This document shows positions 33,219 through 44,695 of a DNA stretch of 64,000 nt, piece after piece; position 1 is the stretch's first letter; every line of letters starts with the position of its first letter. A program made the position numbers and the translations under genes. This stretch comes from Skeletonema tropicum. Its lineage: Eukaryota > Bacillariophyta > Thalassiosirophyceae > Thalassiosirales > Thalassiosiraceae. The DNA is taken from assembly GCA_037178625.1 (NCBI GenBank), contig CM074149.1:310001-374000 (forward strand), given 5' to 3'. The notes below the pieces were generated by a model, which was given only the letters and a program-made list of their open reading frames with translations, was not told the origin of the DNA and ran no database searches.

Positions 33219-33800
33219 TAAGCACTTGGGAATCTATCTCAGAAGGACATGCCAAATACAGGGAAGCAGCAGCAAGTCGGCAGTTGAGTCCCATTGCGCT
33301 GCTGCCTGTACCTGTTCCGGTGTGCCTTGTTACGACTATGTAATGTATTCTTCTCCGACTGCTGCTCTGGCTTACTTAGAACTTAGAGTCATAAGCAGGC
33401 TGGTAGAAAAATAAGGTTAACCAACAAAACCAAGTCTTAGATTCAAGTAAGTGCGAGTAATTGATCTCTCTATCTCTTGGATTTCTCTAAGTATTCTTGC
33501 TTGTCTGTTGCAGGGTTACGTTATCCCGAAGACTCGTGTATATCTTTGAGCACTTGTGTAATCTACCTCAGAAGGACGTGCCAAATACAGGGAAGCAGCA
33601 GCAAGTCGGCAGTTGAGTCCCATTGCGCTGCTGCCTGTACCTGTTCCGGTGTGCCTTGTTACGACAGAGTGTTCTCCGGCTGCTGCTCGGCTGCGAATGG
33701 ACGGCGTACCTAGAGAGAGAGTCATCAGCAGGCTGGTAGAAATATAAGGGTAAGTCTTAGATTCAAGGGCGAGTAATTGATCTCTCTATCTCTTGGATTT
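33219..33800 (+). repeat. Tandem duplication of a ~330-bp block with a Cys-rich frame
   Basis: 33225-33440 and 33554-33770 are near-identical, offset by 329 bp. Both encode YLRRTCQIQ and then HCAAACTCSGVPCYD. Between them lies an intron-like stretch (a GTAAGTGCG site at about 33448 and a GTTGCAG at about 33515), and a third partial copy follows to about 33860. It looks like tandem exon duplication in a small secreted Cys-rich gene. No intact start or signal peptide was found, so it is probably broken. Confidence 0.65.
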
Positions 33801-33860
33801 CTCTAAGTCTAAGTATTCTTGCTTGTCTGCGTGACATTGCGGTTACGTCATCCCTGGAAG

Positions 33861-34365
33861 ACACGTGTATGTAGAATAAGTGGGCCAACTTTAGCCAAGG
33901 CCAAGGATCAAATTGAACGTTGACGGGGAAGTAGAAGTGAAAACATCTGATTAATGTTGGGGGTTCATTTATATTACATTACCATCACCAAACCCATCTG
34001 TGCAGGCACACGTCGGACCCCGTTAGAGCCAGCGCATTTAGTATTTAGTTGCGCCATGGTAGATATAGGTAGTCCAATACCTTACAAAACCATTTTCAGT
34101 ATGTCAATCTTCTGTACTGCTTGGAGGAAGAAGGTAGAGAGGTCTTGCCTTGCTGCCAAATCAAAACTGATTGTGAAGAAGAGGAATTGCACATTGTCAC
34201 ATTAGTTAACATTAGTAATTGAGTGATTCTTATATTGCAGTTAACTAAATGTTGATGTTGGTGAGCACTGTGAATAAATCAATATGAGCCTTCAGATGGT
34301 ATTATGCTCCTAGGTCCACTGAGCTCCTCTGGGATATGCCGAACCCATAGAGTTCACCATGTCAA
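33861..34365. other. Non-coding stretch
   Basis: The small frame at 33954-34205 has no recognisable features. Nothing else supports a gene here. Confidence 0.4.
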
Positions 34366-34731
34366 TCACAGGTTATCCCGAGCGTGATGGACCTGGAGGA
34401 ATAAAGACTCAAGCACTAGCAACGGGTGAAGCTCGAACGAGATCTTTGTCTTGCGAACATCTAACTCTCCGGCGACTCGTTCATTACTCTCTTCGCTGTC
34501 ACCGGTCAAGAGCAAGGAATTCATTCTTGTCTCTTGATGAGAGTAGTACATGAACGGATCTTCATGCTTGCGAACAGGCTGCCCTCTTGGTCTTTCTATG
34601 GATGGATTAGTGCCTCCGTCATGAGTCTTGGTGGCAACCGTTATGCATTGCTCTGAGGTGGAATTGTTTCCTTTGGATTTGGTAGTGTTGTTCATGGTGA
34701 GAGATTTCGTTTCTGCTATCTTGGGAATCAA
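34366..34731 (-). CDS. Uncharacterised diatom-type protein, relative of the ORF at 26302-26817
   Basis: 121 aa; starts with MIPKIAETK. It shares with 26302-26817 the ordered motifs HDGG-x-x-P, D-x-F-x-x-YS...RM-x-x-LLL, and RKTKISFELHPLLVL. It ends soon after that motif, about 50 residues earlier than its relative, so it may be truncated. There is no signal peptide or membrane segment, and no function can be assigned. An alternative in-frame ATG follows at residue 13. Confidence 0.5.
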   Translation of the reverse strand: MIPKIAETKSLTMNNTTKSKGNNSTSEQCITVATKTHDGGTNPSIERPRGQPVRKHEDPFMYYSHQETRMNSLLLTGDSEESNERVAGELDVRKTKISFELHPLLVLESLFLQVHHARDNL

Positions 34732-35822
34732 TTTGAGGTCTCTATTTTCTTCTCGACTTTCAGTACGATTGTTCTGATCTGCATAACTCTGGTAATATGT
34801 GTATTATTGCAACTGAGTGCTCTCTCTGCTAACAGTAGGAATGGAAATAAGTAATTATATTATACTTTGCATGCAGCATTAAGCCTGTTCCCTTCAAGTC
34901 GCTCAACCTGCTTGAAATTCTTTCTACTCTTAAACATGCATAGGTACGATACGTGGATCTGTATGTCATGCATGTCGAAAGTTTAGCATTCGCTTTTTCC
35001 TACTTCGCGACATCTCTATTCCCTTCAAGCCTCACAACGTGTTGGAACCAGCAGATGCTTTTCTCCAATAGAAAAGACAAAATCTATGTCTACCTATGTG
35101 ATACTGTCGAAGGCTTTTCTCCAGCTCTTGACAAGAGGGCCTGCGGTCAATGCAGACGTGTGGCTGGCTGAGCCAATCCCAACTCCTTGCTCTTTCCCTT
35201 CAAACTTTGATATGCATTTCTCGTTCGTTGCCCCACACCCTGGCAGCCCCGTCTGATAATTGAAGAGATGCGTGCCGCTATATACCTTGAACAAGACAGG
35301 TATATTCTTATATTACAAAAATGGAATGACACCAGGCATCGGTTATTATAGCGGAACACATCATTTGTGAGTGAGGCGGGAAAGCAAACAAAGCCAAGTC
35401 TTTATAGACTCTTGCTTTCTTGATGATGTTGCTTGAAAGAATTTGTAAATGGATAACGATGAAGCAGTTGCTGCTTGTAAATACCAAGTTAAGCCTGATG
35501 TCTCAACTAAATACTCCTAGCTTACATCGTGTTTAACGCAACAGACGTGCCTGATTTCTGAATTTCCCAGACAAAAACAAAAAATTCTTGACCAACAGAA
35601 AATTCTAATGTTTACTCGTTAACTCCTCGTCCGTTGTTGGCGCATCTGGCACTAATGAACTAAAAAGGTTGGGGTATAAGTATATCTAGATAACTGCTGT
35701 ATTTCTTGTTGTAGTCAAAAAAGTTCCCCTCAGCCGCTACATCTACATATCTCAATGAGCAATTCCTGTCCGTGGAGCAATAGCATCAAGTTGCTGCGGA
35801 TATTCTACTTACGTGCACATTA
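34732..35822. other. Non-coding stretch
   Basis: Only short frames without coding character. The last 100 bases may be the 3' UTR of the minus-strand transporter gene. Confidence 0.4.
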
Positions 35823-37510
35823 TTAAAGCAATGCAAACGCCATCTTTGTTCCAATTGCTCCCATACCAACTCCAAGCAACGCCGAAAACATGGCGAATGG
35901 GACTTCCCGCTTCAATCCCTTGCTTGCTTTGTCTCCCATCTTCTTCACTGCAGCACGGAACATGAGTGATGGATAAACATAAATCAAGGCATTCCCCAAA
36001 GTTGCACCAGCAAATGACATGATGAACGCCAACTCCTTCAACTGTGTCGCAATAAGAGTAATACCCCCCAAAATAGCCAATGTAGTCTTGGTAAGAACAG
36101 AATCGGTACGCTTTTCCATCGGCACCTTGAGTAAATCGAGCCATCCATCCCTTGCACCCACAAAGGCAAGTGGGAACGAAAATATAATGGAAAATGCCAC
36201 CGCAAAACGACTCAAACTCATCAAACCATCTGTCGCGGCATAATTGTTGAGAATCAATCCACTACTCGCACTACCAAATGTCAAGAACCCCAACGATCCA
36301 ATCAATGCAAACAAAAAGATGGAGATCCCAAATGACGTCCCAACGACTGTATTGTACCTCTTGATGGTATTATCTTTCAACTCGATGAAGAATTTGGGCG
36401 CATTAAAGTGAGCCATGTACGCAGTCGACAGCATACAAATAAGAATGAATGTATTGGGAGACAATGCCGCGGATGCTCCCAAATTTCCAAATTGTGGTTG
36501 ATAGTTGGTGGCTACATCGGCAATGTACTTTCCAGCCGGTACAGCAGCAACAGTCTTAGTTCCCGCAGTTCCCACTTTGTACTGTCCACCCAAATACCGC
36601 ATTGCCATGGCAATCGTCGTGTAGAACATGCCGGCAATCCCCGCAAGAGAGAATGGAGCAAGACTGGACAAATTCTTCAATAGACAGAGTGGCAAGAGTG
36701 TTGTTCCGGTGACTCCCAATAACGCCAATGTTCGTGTCGTTTGAATTCCAAACGTCATGAGTAGGGCGCGGATGGTGTCACCCAAAATCATGGAGTAACT
36801 TAGCACGGCGAAGCATGTTTTGAATGTGCACGTGACGGCTGTATATATAATATATATATATATGATATGTGATGTAGATGATTGTATGTAGATGCAGGAA
36901 TGAATGATTTTAATGCACATACATAATAGAATGAATATGATGAATGAATGGCGTGCAGTAAGCTAAGAACACACAATACATATACATCTAAAATCTACTC
37001 ACCAGGAATCCAACTAGTCTCATCGCCCACACTCTCACTCCACGCCCCACGATAACTCTGCCCACCGGTATAACTACAAACGCGCCCAATCAACGAAAAT
37101 CCATACGCCGAAAACCCGCCAATAATACAAATCAACGCCACGGCCGGAAGTACCGCCGATGGAGCATTCCCAAACGCGGCAATTCCAGCGGGCAGGGAGA
37201 GCACTCCGGCGCCCACGATGGATTTGACGAGATTGAAGATTTCGTTGGGCATGGAGGCTGTGCCTGTTCCGCTGCTGCTGGTGGTGGTGGTGTCGTCATC
37301 AGCGGCTTCATCATTGGTCATGCGCAGTGGGGCGGCGGCAAGTGTAGATTTCTTGACGGTGGTGGTAATAGATGATGGGTAGTGAATGATGGGCGATGAT
37401 GATGATGATGATCGCACCGTCGTGATGGGAACACGAAGAGCCGACGGCTGAAAGGCCGAGGCTGCCGATAGCACAGCGGCGAGGGCGACACTTGAGATGG
37501 CGATGCGCAT
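35823..37510 (-). CDS. Plastid-targeted amino-acid/auxin-permease-like transporter
   Basis: Exons 37510-37003 and 36838-35823 join in phase 1 (GTGAGT donor, ATACAG acceptor), giving 507 aa. The N terminus is a signal peptide with SAASAFQPS, the diatom ASAF plastid-import motif, then a Ser-rich transit region to about residue 85. The rest is a multi-pass membrane protein beginning with IFNLVKSIVGAGVLSLPAG, the characteristic first helix of the AAAP (amino acid/auxin permease, SLC32/36/38-like) family. Further hydrophobic segments follow (VLPAVALICIIGG, TLALLGVTGTTLLPLC, IFLFALIGSLGFLTFG, FAVAFSIIFSFPLAFVG, AILGGITLIA, FAMFSALLGVGMGAIG). The predicted role is proton-coupled amino-acid transport across a plastid membrane; substrate not known. 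The intron carries an (AT)n run. Confidence 0.88.
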
Positions 37511-38569
37511 GGTTGTAGATAGTAGAGTTGATTGATTGTAGTGGATGAAATGGTGATTACAGGCAATTCTTCAAGCTCCGGCAGTACAGTATCTTTCATG
37601 ACATTTTGGCGTGCGTGAGGCGAAAATAATTGATGGTCGACGATGGAACCCGCCAAAAATATCTTTGATGTGACGGGCATCTGAATCCCTCTGCTTTACT
37701 AGAGGTTTACATATGTACTCCATTTGCTACCTTCTACTCTCTCTCTAGAGAGAGAGCACGTGCTAACGCTACGTGATAGGGCTATCTATGATACTTTGGA
37801 AGTGATATATAGTTGGATGAGGAATCGTCTGTGTTGTGACGGCTTAAAGAAGTACAATACGACATCATACTCCGGGCTAACGTCCTGTCATCTGCACAAT
37901 ATACTCATTCATTATTAGGAGTACTTATTAATGAGTAAGTACGTAGAGTAGAGGGGTTCATCGCGGCAACTCTCTCTAGAGTGTCGGGTTATGACTTGGA
38001 CTGTGGGCCTTTGGTTCTCCATAAGTTAGAGGATGGAGATAATAAATAATAATGGAGAGGGCACCACCACCCTACATAGGGTCTTCAAACACCCGTCTGA
38101 GTCACTTGGAGGACTCAGCAGAGTCCCTCTGGAGAGGACTCCCACGTGTGACAGAAGATCCTATGTATGGTAGGGTGGGGCACCGACCACCTCGCGCGCT
38201 ATGCAAGATTATTCTCTCTCTCTGTCACAAGAGAGACAAGGTGTGTAAAAAGGGTTCTCAAACTTTTGACTTTTCCGGGTACCGCATCGGCTGCCGGGTA
38301 CCGCATCAGGTGAATTCATTCAAGCACCAAGTCGAGGAGGCCTGTTACATTGCATAGCAACACAACATGTAGTCATTGGGCAAAGACAAAGATAGAGATG
38401 TTTGATGTTCTACATGAGCTTGACCCGATGCGCACTGTGGCAATTCAAATCTGGCGTGTTGAAAATAGTAATCAATTGCTGAGTTATCATGCTACTGTAT
38501 TGTACTTGTACACCGATTATAATGTACATATTCACGACCCTCTTCCTTTCTAGAGCTATGTAGAGAAGA
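37511..38569. other. Intergenic region with short palindromes and a dispersed repeat
   Basis: CTCTCTCTAGAGAGAGAG at about 37740-37757 is a perfect palindrome. GGGTCTTCAAACACCCG with GTCTGAGTCACT (about 38079-38110) recurs in diverged form at about 48200-48230, so this is a dispersed repeat. A 101-aa plus-strand frame (38052-38357) crosses it and has no recognisable product; I do not call it a gene. Confidence 0.5.
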
Positions 38570-39016
38570 TTAATATTCTGCAATACAATCCTGGTGAAGC
38601 TTACCGAGCATCTTCGCTCTCAATACGGCCTTCCTTGTTGCGGCTAACGACGCAAGAGCAATATCTCCACCCCTCAAACTTTCAGTAACGGAGGGGTCTT
38701 GTCTCGCCTGCTCTGCGAGAACGGCATGCACGCATCGACGTCTGCAAGCCTGCACCTCGAGCACACAGGCCGGTGAGAGTAGATGAGCAATACCAATCCA
38801 GAAGCCGCTCTCTTCTTCGGACGCCGAATCGCTTGCACGAGCTTGGAGGACATCTTGCTTGATGTTACGTTTCATTAACTTGTATTCTGCCTTGGTGTAC
38901 CACAGCTCTTTTTTGTCCTCGTGCAGATCAACTGTGTAAAGCAGTGATGTTTCGGCAAAGCGTACAACGTGATGGTTGCATTTGGGAGGGAAGTCTACGA
39001 TCAATTCAGACGCCAT
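38570..39016 (-). CDS. Uncharacterised diatom-type protein (VRF...ELWYTK...FWIGIAHLL family)
   Basis: 148 aa with a start at 39016 and a good frame throughout. Features are VRFAETSLLYTV near residue 18, ELWYTKAEYKLMKRNIKQDVL, GFWIGIAHLLSPACVLEVQACRRR and VLAEQARQDPS, then a helical, Arg/Lys-rich C terminus ending in KLGKLHQD-like sequence. The pattern looks like a diatom lineage-restricted family, from memory and unverified. There is no signal peptide, membrane segment or catalytic motif, and no function is assigned. It has no introns. Confidence 0.6.
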   Translation of the reverse strand: MASELIVDFPPKCNHHVVRFAETSLLYTVDLHEDKKELWYTKAEYKLMKRNIKQDVLQARASDSASEEESGFWIGIAHLLSPACVLEVQACRRRCVHAVLAEQARQDPSVTESLRGGDIALASLAATRKAVLRAKMLGKLHQDCIAEY

Positions 39017-39373
39017 GTTAGTGAATGGTTAGTATATTATTGTTCTAACCTGTGCTGTGAATAATATGATGTTGTATGTTATTACACAAATTATTTATGA
39101 ATCACAGCTGTCAAAAAAATAAAACTGAAGTACGTCGGGAAACCATGACAACAGGTGGATTATCCGCGACACACTCAATCTCTATCTAAGAGCAAGGTGA
39201 ATTATAAATAAATCTTGGGGTATGATACGAAAATGGCTGTCTGACCGAGAGCTCAGTGAGGATTCTACTCTAGAAAACTCTGGGCAAATCCACTACGATA
39301 CTCATGTAATATCCCATTTATTCAATCTTTTTCTGCATGACTTTTCGCCGAGTGAGATTACATATGCTTCCAG

Positions 39374-39568
39374 GCCAGCTGCTTTGCCAGCTGCTACATA
39401 AGATAAAGTTCAAGCTGACTTTTTCTAGCGATGTAAAAGCGAACTCACGGCGTCTCGACAGAGTGAGACGCGAGCGACTCTCCTTATGCGTTCTGGACAG
39501 CTGCTGCCAGCTGCTGCAGAACTTAAAGTTCAAGGTCAAGATGACTAATTCTAGCGATATGAAAGCGA
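39374..39568. repeat. ~70-bp imperfect direct repeat, two copies
   Basis: GCCAGCTGCT, then AAAGTTCAAG, TTCTAGCGAT and AAAGCGA, occur in the same order at 39374-39441 and 39497-39568. The minus frame across it (39318-39749) repeats FCSSWQ and SLELVILTLN-like segments. It is probably a relic of a tandemly repeated or mobile sequence. Confidence 0.7.
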
Positions 39569-39749
39569 TCAGAGTGAGAGTGAGTGGGTTTGTCTTTGGC
39601 CTTTGGGTGTATGTAGGGGGCTGGCATAATCCCCCGTACTTATTGTGCGAACTGTAAGAGCTGAGTGAGCGTACATAGTTGAATGTTGAATAAGCCTGTC
39701 TTACGCGCGCCCTGGACGCACGCAACCATTTTTTTGACACCTCCACCAT

Positions 39750-40208
39750 GGCGGCCTACTAACTAGCCCCGAATTTTATTTCAGATATAGACAAGATATA
39801 GACATAAACAATGATACAGTCCTTTAGAGTGTGTTAATGTGAATGTTGTATACAAAGGAATCGTACTAATATCTCATTTTCTCGCTGAGATATGCATTTT
39901 TGTTTACCCATAGTATTTGCTAGACAAATTTGGCTAACAAGCTCTAGCTTGGAATGGAACCACTGTTTCTTGGGGGGCTGATGCAACCCAAACTATCCTG
40001 ACTAGGATTCATCTCCTGAGATATAGACTAAAACGGTCCTATCATCGTTTTGGGCATAAAGTAGAGTACATTTGTCAGTCTATCGACCTCCCTACGGCCA
40101 ATTTACCATGGTGGAGGTGGGTGAAAAAATGGTTTTGTTCGCCCACGTGTTTTGGCGGGTCAGGCTTATGGCTGTCTTGAAGTTAGAGTGCTGGTATTAT
40201 TGATAGGG
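39750..40208. other. Non-coding stretch
   Basis: No coding frame seen. The words GAGATATGCAT and GCTAGACAAATTTGGC at about 39888-39932 resemble sequence at about 63777-63830, so both may be fragments of one old repeat. Confidence 0.35.
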
Positions 40209-40643
40209 TTATTCTTCCGTATGGAAATCACCTCGTAATATGTCTGTAACTCGCTCCCAAATCAAGTTGGTGTACAAAGCGTTTACATGAAAAGCTTCAA
40301 GCTGCGGCAAATTGTGCTGCTTGTTTTGATTTAGCCACGCTCGGGGAGCCGACAGACCAGGCGCAGGCCAGCAAGGTGCACGCGTTACTGTGCTGTTGTC
40401 GGCAGGCTTGGAGGCCCAAGAGAACATCTTTGAGGTATGGAGAAGTATGCGATATCTTTGTATGCTGATATCGTTGCAATTGGTGTCGTGGTCAAGTACA
40501 TTGAGAGGTGAATGAAACGGCGTTTCGACCGCTCTTGGTCCAGGAAAGTGGTGCAATCTGTCTAGAGATAGAATCTTTTCAAGAGTCGTCAAAATTTCAT
40601 GTATTACTTGTTCAAGACGAAAGACGAATTGGGTAGTGCTCAA
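40209..40643 (-). CDS. Hypothetical protein
   Basis: 144 aa. The first half (FRLEQVIHEILTTLEKIL, LDRLHHFPGP) reads like a structured helical protein, and the C terminus (LEAFHVNALYTNLIWERVTDIL) also does. The middle is irregular, with a Pro/Ala/Trp-rich patch. No family, signal or membrane segment was recognised. It stands alone, with no neighbour closer than 750 bp. It may be a fragment or a chance frame. Confidence 0.35.
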   Translation of the reverse strand: MSTTQFVFRLEQVIHEILTTLEKILSLDRLHHFPGPRAVETPFHSPLNVLDHDTNCNDISIQRYRILLHTSKMFSWASKPADNSTVTRAPCWPAPGLSAPRAWLNQNKQHNLPQLEAFHVNALYTNLIWERVTDILRGDFHTEE

Positions 40644-41402
40644 CTAAACATGTGTAGAGTTGGTAGCTAACTCATAACTTTTGATACTCTGTGTCCCGTC
40701 ATAGCCGTGATGGGGAGAGAATCAAGCGTAGACAGCCGATCGAATCGATCGAATCAAACATCCGTGCTTCAACACAAGCAAGCTATCAAGACTTCTTCTT
40801 CCTGTTCATGTAAAGCTATATCTGCATCTCAGGTTGAGCTTATTGTTAGGAATACACATGCGTTCTTTGTACCTCAGTGCCCAGATGGACTTGTACCAAA
40901 CAAGAGCGATTGAATAAGATCGGCCTCACTCACCTCATGAAGAGCAACTCTGCATTAGCTATCGCAGTGGCAATGAGCGAAACTGCAAAGACAGGATTTT
41001 TTCTATTTGAGTTAAATCTGCAGCTCAAGTTCGCCGCCGAGATGCAAACTAATGACAAAAGTGCTATGCAGCCTGAATATTATTCTCGATAGAGTCATGC
41101 ATCCGTTGAGACATACAACTACGCATTCGGTGATTCATCTTCTCTCGCGGACTGGATCACTCCTCCATGCTTGGTAATACACATATTATGAGGTGGGATG
41201 CCGTCCTAAATTATCTGTTCTCGATTCTCAACTCACTAACTTCAATATTAGTAGCAAAGTTCGACTGAATTATTCCCCCCACCCAAACATCTGTCCCAAC
41301 TTCACCTACTTATATGTCATCACATCTCCTTCACCCCCCTCCCAGTCAAAACACCGAAGCAACATTCGACATTCATCCCTTGCTCCTCTTGTCTTGTTCG
41401 TC
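40644..41402. other. Non-coding stretch
   Basis: Only short, uncharacteristic frames. The final 200 bases are probably the 3' region of the minus-strand LRR gene. Confidence 0.4.
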
Positions 41403-42356
41403 CTATTCTTCCATGTTATCTTCATCGTCACTATCGCTTTCTTCATCTTCGTGATCCTCCACTTCAAACGTATACGATGGCAAATCCAGAAAAGGACGGA
41501 CTTTATTCATCACGATTTCGTGAGGCAAAGCATGATGCAGTGTAGCCCCAGCCTCATTCACGACGCGCTGATGCTCTGCTTGGTAGTGAATAATTTTGAG
41601 AAGAACTGATCTGATCCAGCTTTCTATCACATCGGCCTTTTCTCCCGCTTCATGACTAAAGGTGCCATAAAACCCTCCAAACACATCGGGAAGAATCTGA
41701 TTGATTGACTCAATTTGTTCATTCATATCATTTCTCCAGTCGTCCAATAGTAAAGCATCGATAGTTTCATGCAGTTCTCCCTCAACTAAATCTAGGTGCT
41801 TCAATTTTGTACATCCCATAAATATATCATAATCAGTAATCAAACCATCTTTCAATGGGATGGTGATTCGTTCTAGAGAGGTGCAGTTGAGGAATGCCCT
41901 CCCCTCAATTCTTCTCAGTTTGCTTCCAAACTTTGCGTCTGTCAGGACTGCACAATAGAATGCCTCTCTCTCAACGATCTCAATGGATAACAGGTTGATG
42001 CTCATTAAAGACATGCACTTATTGAATGCATATTCTTTGATAATTTTCAGCTTGCCGCATTTCACATCCGTCAGGGCTGTGCAACCATCGAATGCGAACC
42101 GCTCGACAATTTTGACGCCCGGCATAACTATTCGTCTCAAGGAACGGCATTTGGAGAATGCCTGTTCTTCAATCTTGTCGACACCCTCATGGCAGATGAC
42201 CTCAACGATGTTACGATGATTAATGAATGCCCTCGCCAGAATGACGGTGACGTCTTCATGAACGATCACGATGATTTGATTTCCATCACGAGGAATATCT
42301 TGGCCCTCCTCACCCCTGTAAATGTACCTCCTAACATTATTGCCCTCAGCCGCCAT
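41403..42356 (-). CDS. BspA-type leucine-rich-repeat protein (LRR_5)
   Basis: 317 aa from the ATG at 42356, no intron. Residues 50-190 are about six LRR_5/BspA-type repeats: I-x-x-x-AF-x-x-C-x-x-L-x-x-I, for example IEEQAFSKCRSLRRI, VERFAFDGCTALTDV, IKEYAFNKCMSLMSI and IEGRAFLNCTSLERI. The ~110-residue helical C-terminal region ends in LDLPSYTFEVEDHEDEE, an acidic tail. A single diverged repeat (REAFYCAVLTDAKF) has lost its central residues. These repeats form a protein-interaction surface; partners are unknown. There is no signal peptide, so a cytosolic protein is likely. Diatom genomes carry many such genes, so this is probably one of a large set. Confidence 0.85.
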   Translation of the reverse strand: MAAEGNNVRRYIYRGEEGQDIPRDGNQIIVIVHEDVTVILARAFINHRNIVEVICHEGVDKIEEQAFSKCRSLRRIVMPGVKIVERFAFDGCTALTDVKCGKLKIIKEYAFNKCMSLMSINLLSIEIVEREAFYCAVLTDAKFGSKLRRIEGRAFLNCTSLERITIPLKDGLITDYDIFMGCTKLKHLDLVEGELHETIDALLLDDWRNDMNEQIESINQILPDVFGGFYGTFSHEAGEKADVIESWIRSVLLKIIHYQAEHQRVVNEAGATLHHALPHEIVMNKVRPFLDLPSYTFEVEDHEDEESDSDDEDNMEE

Positions 42357-42855
42357 GACGACAACACCACCGCAAGATAATGATACGCAGCAATAAAAAA
42401 ACGGTAGCAGTTTATTATTTATTCATGCCACAGGAAAGAGGTAGGAGGTAGGCAAGAGGTAGATCTATGTCCAGGCAACATACAGGCAACCGGCAACTTG
42501 CCTCGATGGGGTTTAGGTTTATTTGCTACGCATGTGGGTAACGTGGTAGGTTTATCTGTAGGGAAAGTTTATTGTAGGTGAATGAGTAATCGTCTTGTTG
42601 TGTTGGCTACAACATCATGCTCCGGTCGAAGTAGTATTCTGTAGTACAATTTAGTAACGAGGAAAGCAAGGAGTTCATCGTTGCTCACTATAGAGGATGG
42701 AGAGGGCTTTGTGTGCAGCTGATCCTCACGAAGAAGAATCGCCGATCGCACAGCTACAAATACCGAATTCTCCGCTTCAGCAACACACACTTTCCTCTAC
42801 CCTAGAGACGATTTGAATGTAACCAACATTGAATACATTGCTGTAACCCTGGAAG
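42357..42855. other. Non-coding stretch
   Basis: The short minus frame at 42569-42790 shows no recognisable protein features. 42357-42560 is likely the 5' flank of the LRR gene. Confidence 0.4.
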
Positions 42856-43020
42856 ATGGCTATCTCCGACACCATCCTCTTCAGAGGATTCTCAAGAGAA
42901 AGCGCACTGGCAGTCGCACCAGCCCTTGACAGCACCGAGATCGAGGTGGTGATTGAAGTAGAGATCTTGGAGATCTTTCACCACCACCTGGCAAGTTCCT
43001 GCTACGGTTCGCCACTCTAG
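42856..43020 (+). CDS. Small hypothetical ORF, 54 aa
   Basis: ATG at 42856 (GGAAGATGG), stop at 43018. It encodes MAISDTILFRGFSRESALAV and then an acidic, hydrophobic alternation (STEIEVVIEVEILEIF). Codon use and composition look like a real N terminus. It may be a first exon or a truncated gene. No homologue recognised. Confidence 0.35.
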   Translation: MAISDTILFRGFSRESALAVAPALDSTEIEVVIEVEILEIFHHHLASSCYGSPL

Positions 43021-43339
43021 TAATATGTAGCCATTAAATCGTAGCTCACCTGTTAGTTCACTGCCTCTTTTGTGCTGTCTTCATCAGAGCTACTCATTTA
43101 TTCTATAACAGACCCCACATTCGCAGCAACACGCAGCGACTAGCACCCACGTGAGTTGCTCCCCCACCGGCAAAATGACCGAAAGAAAACTCAGCATCGA
43201 GGAGGCCACAAGTCATTAGTGACATCATGAAGCCTAATTGCATGGATCTTCCTCGGCTCTTTGTAGAAAATTCGGCCAGGAAAAGGTGCCTCAAATGTCG
43301 CATCGTGTATTTTGAGCGCTGCTTCATTATCATAATTCA

Positions 43340-44430
43340 CGGGAAACATCCTGACTGATGTCTACAACTTCAAGTTGAAGGGTACTGGGCCGTTGAACTT
43401 CTTAACTCGGATGTAGATACTCCTACTTTCGAGAGGGAAAGACTCTGTGTTCTACAGCTGATGGCTACATCGACAAGATGGAGGGTACTTTCGTTCGTGC
43501 GTTTGGGGAGAAACCGTCGAGAAGAATTACTTTACCTCTGGAGAAAGGAGACCATCCTTAACTTGATCTTTCGGAGTTCCTTGACGAGAAACACACCAAG
43601 ATCTGTCAGTCGATCATTGGAGCTTCCCAATGGGTCATCATCCTTGGACGTTTCGATATTGCTTGTCATATAATGACACTGTCCAGCTTCCGCGCGCAAC
43701 CAAAGGCCATCTTGATAGGATCAAGAGGATCTACGGGTATCTCTGCAAGATGAGGATTGGAGCCATTAGGTACAAAACTGATATGCCTGATATCTCAGAT
43801 TTCGATTTCCTCAAAAGTTGGTCCAGTACGCCCTTGCCGGAAAGGAGTACCCCAAGAATCTTCCACCCGCTCGTGGGAAGCCCGTCCTGATGACTAATTT
43901 CGTGGATGCCAATCTAATGCATGATATTCTCAGTGGGAAATCAGTCACAGGTGTACTTCACTTCCTCAACAAGACTCCTTTTGATTGGTTTTCGAAAAAG
44001 CAGAATACTGTCGAAACAGCTACGTATGGATCCGAGAACAACGCAGCGAGAACAGCTATCGAGCAAATCAGGGCTAACAAGACGCTCCTTCAGTTCCTTG
44101 GAGTACCTTTGCATGGAACCCCGATTCTATTGGGAGACAATGAGTCTGTAGTGTCAAGTGGAGTTAATCCTGACTTCAAGAATCATAAAGGCATTTGGTA
44201 TTGTCATACCATTACATCCGTGAGAATGTAGCAGCATCAGGTTTGCATTCATCCGAGGCCGAGGTGAGTATAATCCTGCGGATACACTCAGTAAGCATTG
44301 GGCGTACCAAGCAGTATGGCCATTGATCAGGCCCATCCTATTTTGGAAAGGTGATACGATGAAATTATTGGTATTGGAGGAAAAGAAGAGTAATGATAAG
44401 AATGACGAACCAACCAAGGGGAGTGACAAA
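43340..44430 (+). pseudogene. Decayed Copia pol (RNase H region)
   Basis: Across three frames one can read FKLKGTGPLNFL, QSIIGASQWVIILGR, KRIYGYLCKM, RYKTDMPDIS, KEYPKNLPPARGKPV, NFVDANLMHDILSGKSV, DWFSKKQNTVETATYGSE and NPADTLSKHW. These match, in order, the remnant at 61026-62178. It is the end of reverse transcriptase and the RNase H domain of a Copia family distinct from the intact element at 52228. At least three frameshifts and an in-frame stop make it non-functional. The 5' half of the element is missing and no LTR was recognised. Confidence 0.88.
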
Positions 44431-44510
44431 CGGGAGGTAGTCCGTATCGGTATTGATTCTGTACTTATCTATATGGTATGTTAGAATAAGTAGTATCTCC
44501 TCTGGGAATA

Positions 44511-44695
44511 GAATTTCGAGATCATTTGATTTTTACCCCCCAACTATAAAATCTTCCTATTGAATTCCTACGCTGAAATTCTACATAAAATAATTGATTT
44601 TCACCCCGATAATTTTTTCTACGTGTCGTCACGAAGGAATTCAATAGGAAGATTTTATAGTTGTAGGGGGGAAAAATCAAATGATCTCGAAATTG
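44511..44695. mobile_element. 185-bp palindromic MITE with TA flanks
   Basis: Nearly perfect inverted repeats of about 58 bp (44511-44570 and 44634-44695) begin AATTTCGAGATCATTTG after one mismatched outer base. TA dinucleotides at 44509-44510 and 44696-44697 are consistent with a Tc1/mariner-type target duplication. The centre is AT-rich and non-coding. Confidence 0.85.

Noticed and set aside
38052..38357. 101-aa plus ORF
   Set aside because: It overlaps a dispersed repeat also present near 48200 and contains no recognisable domain.
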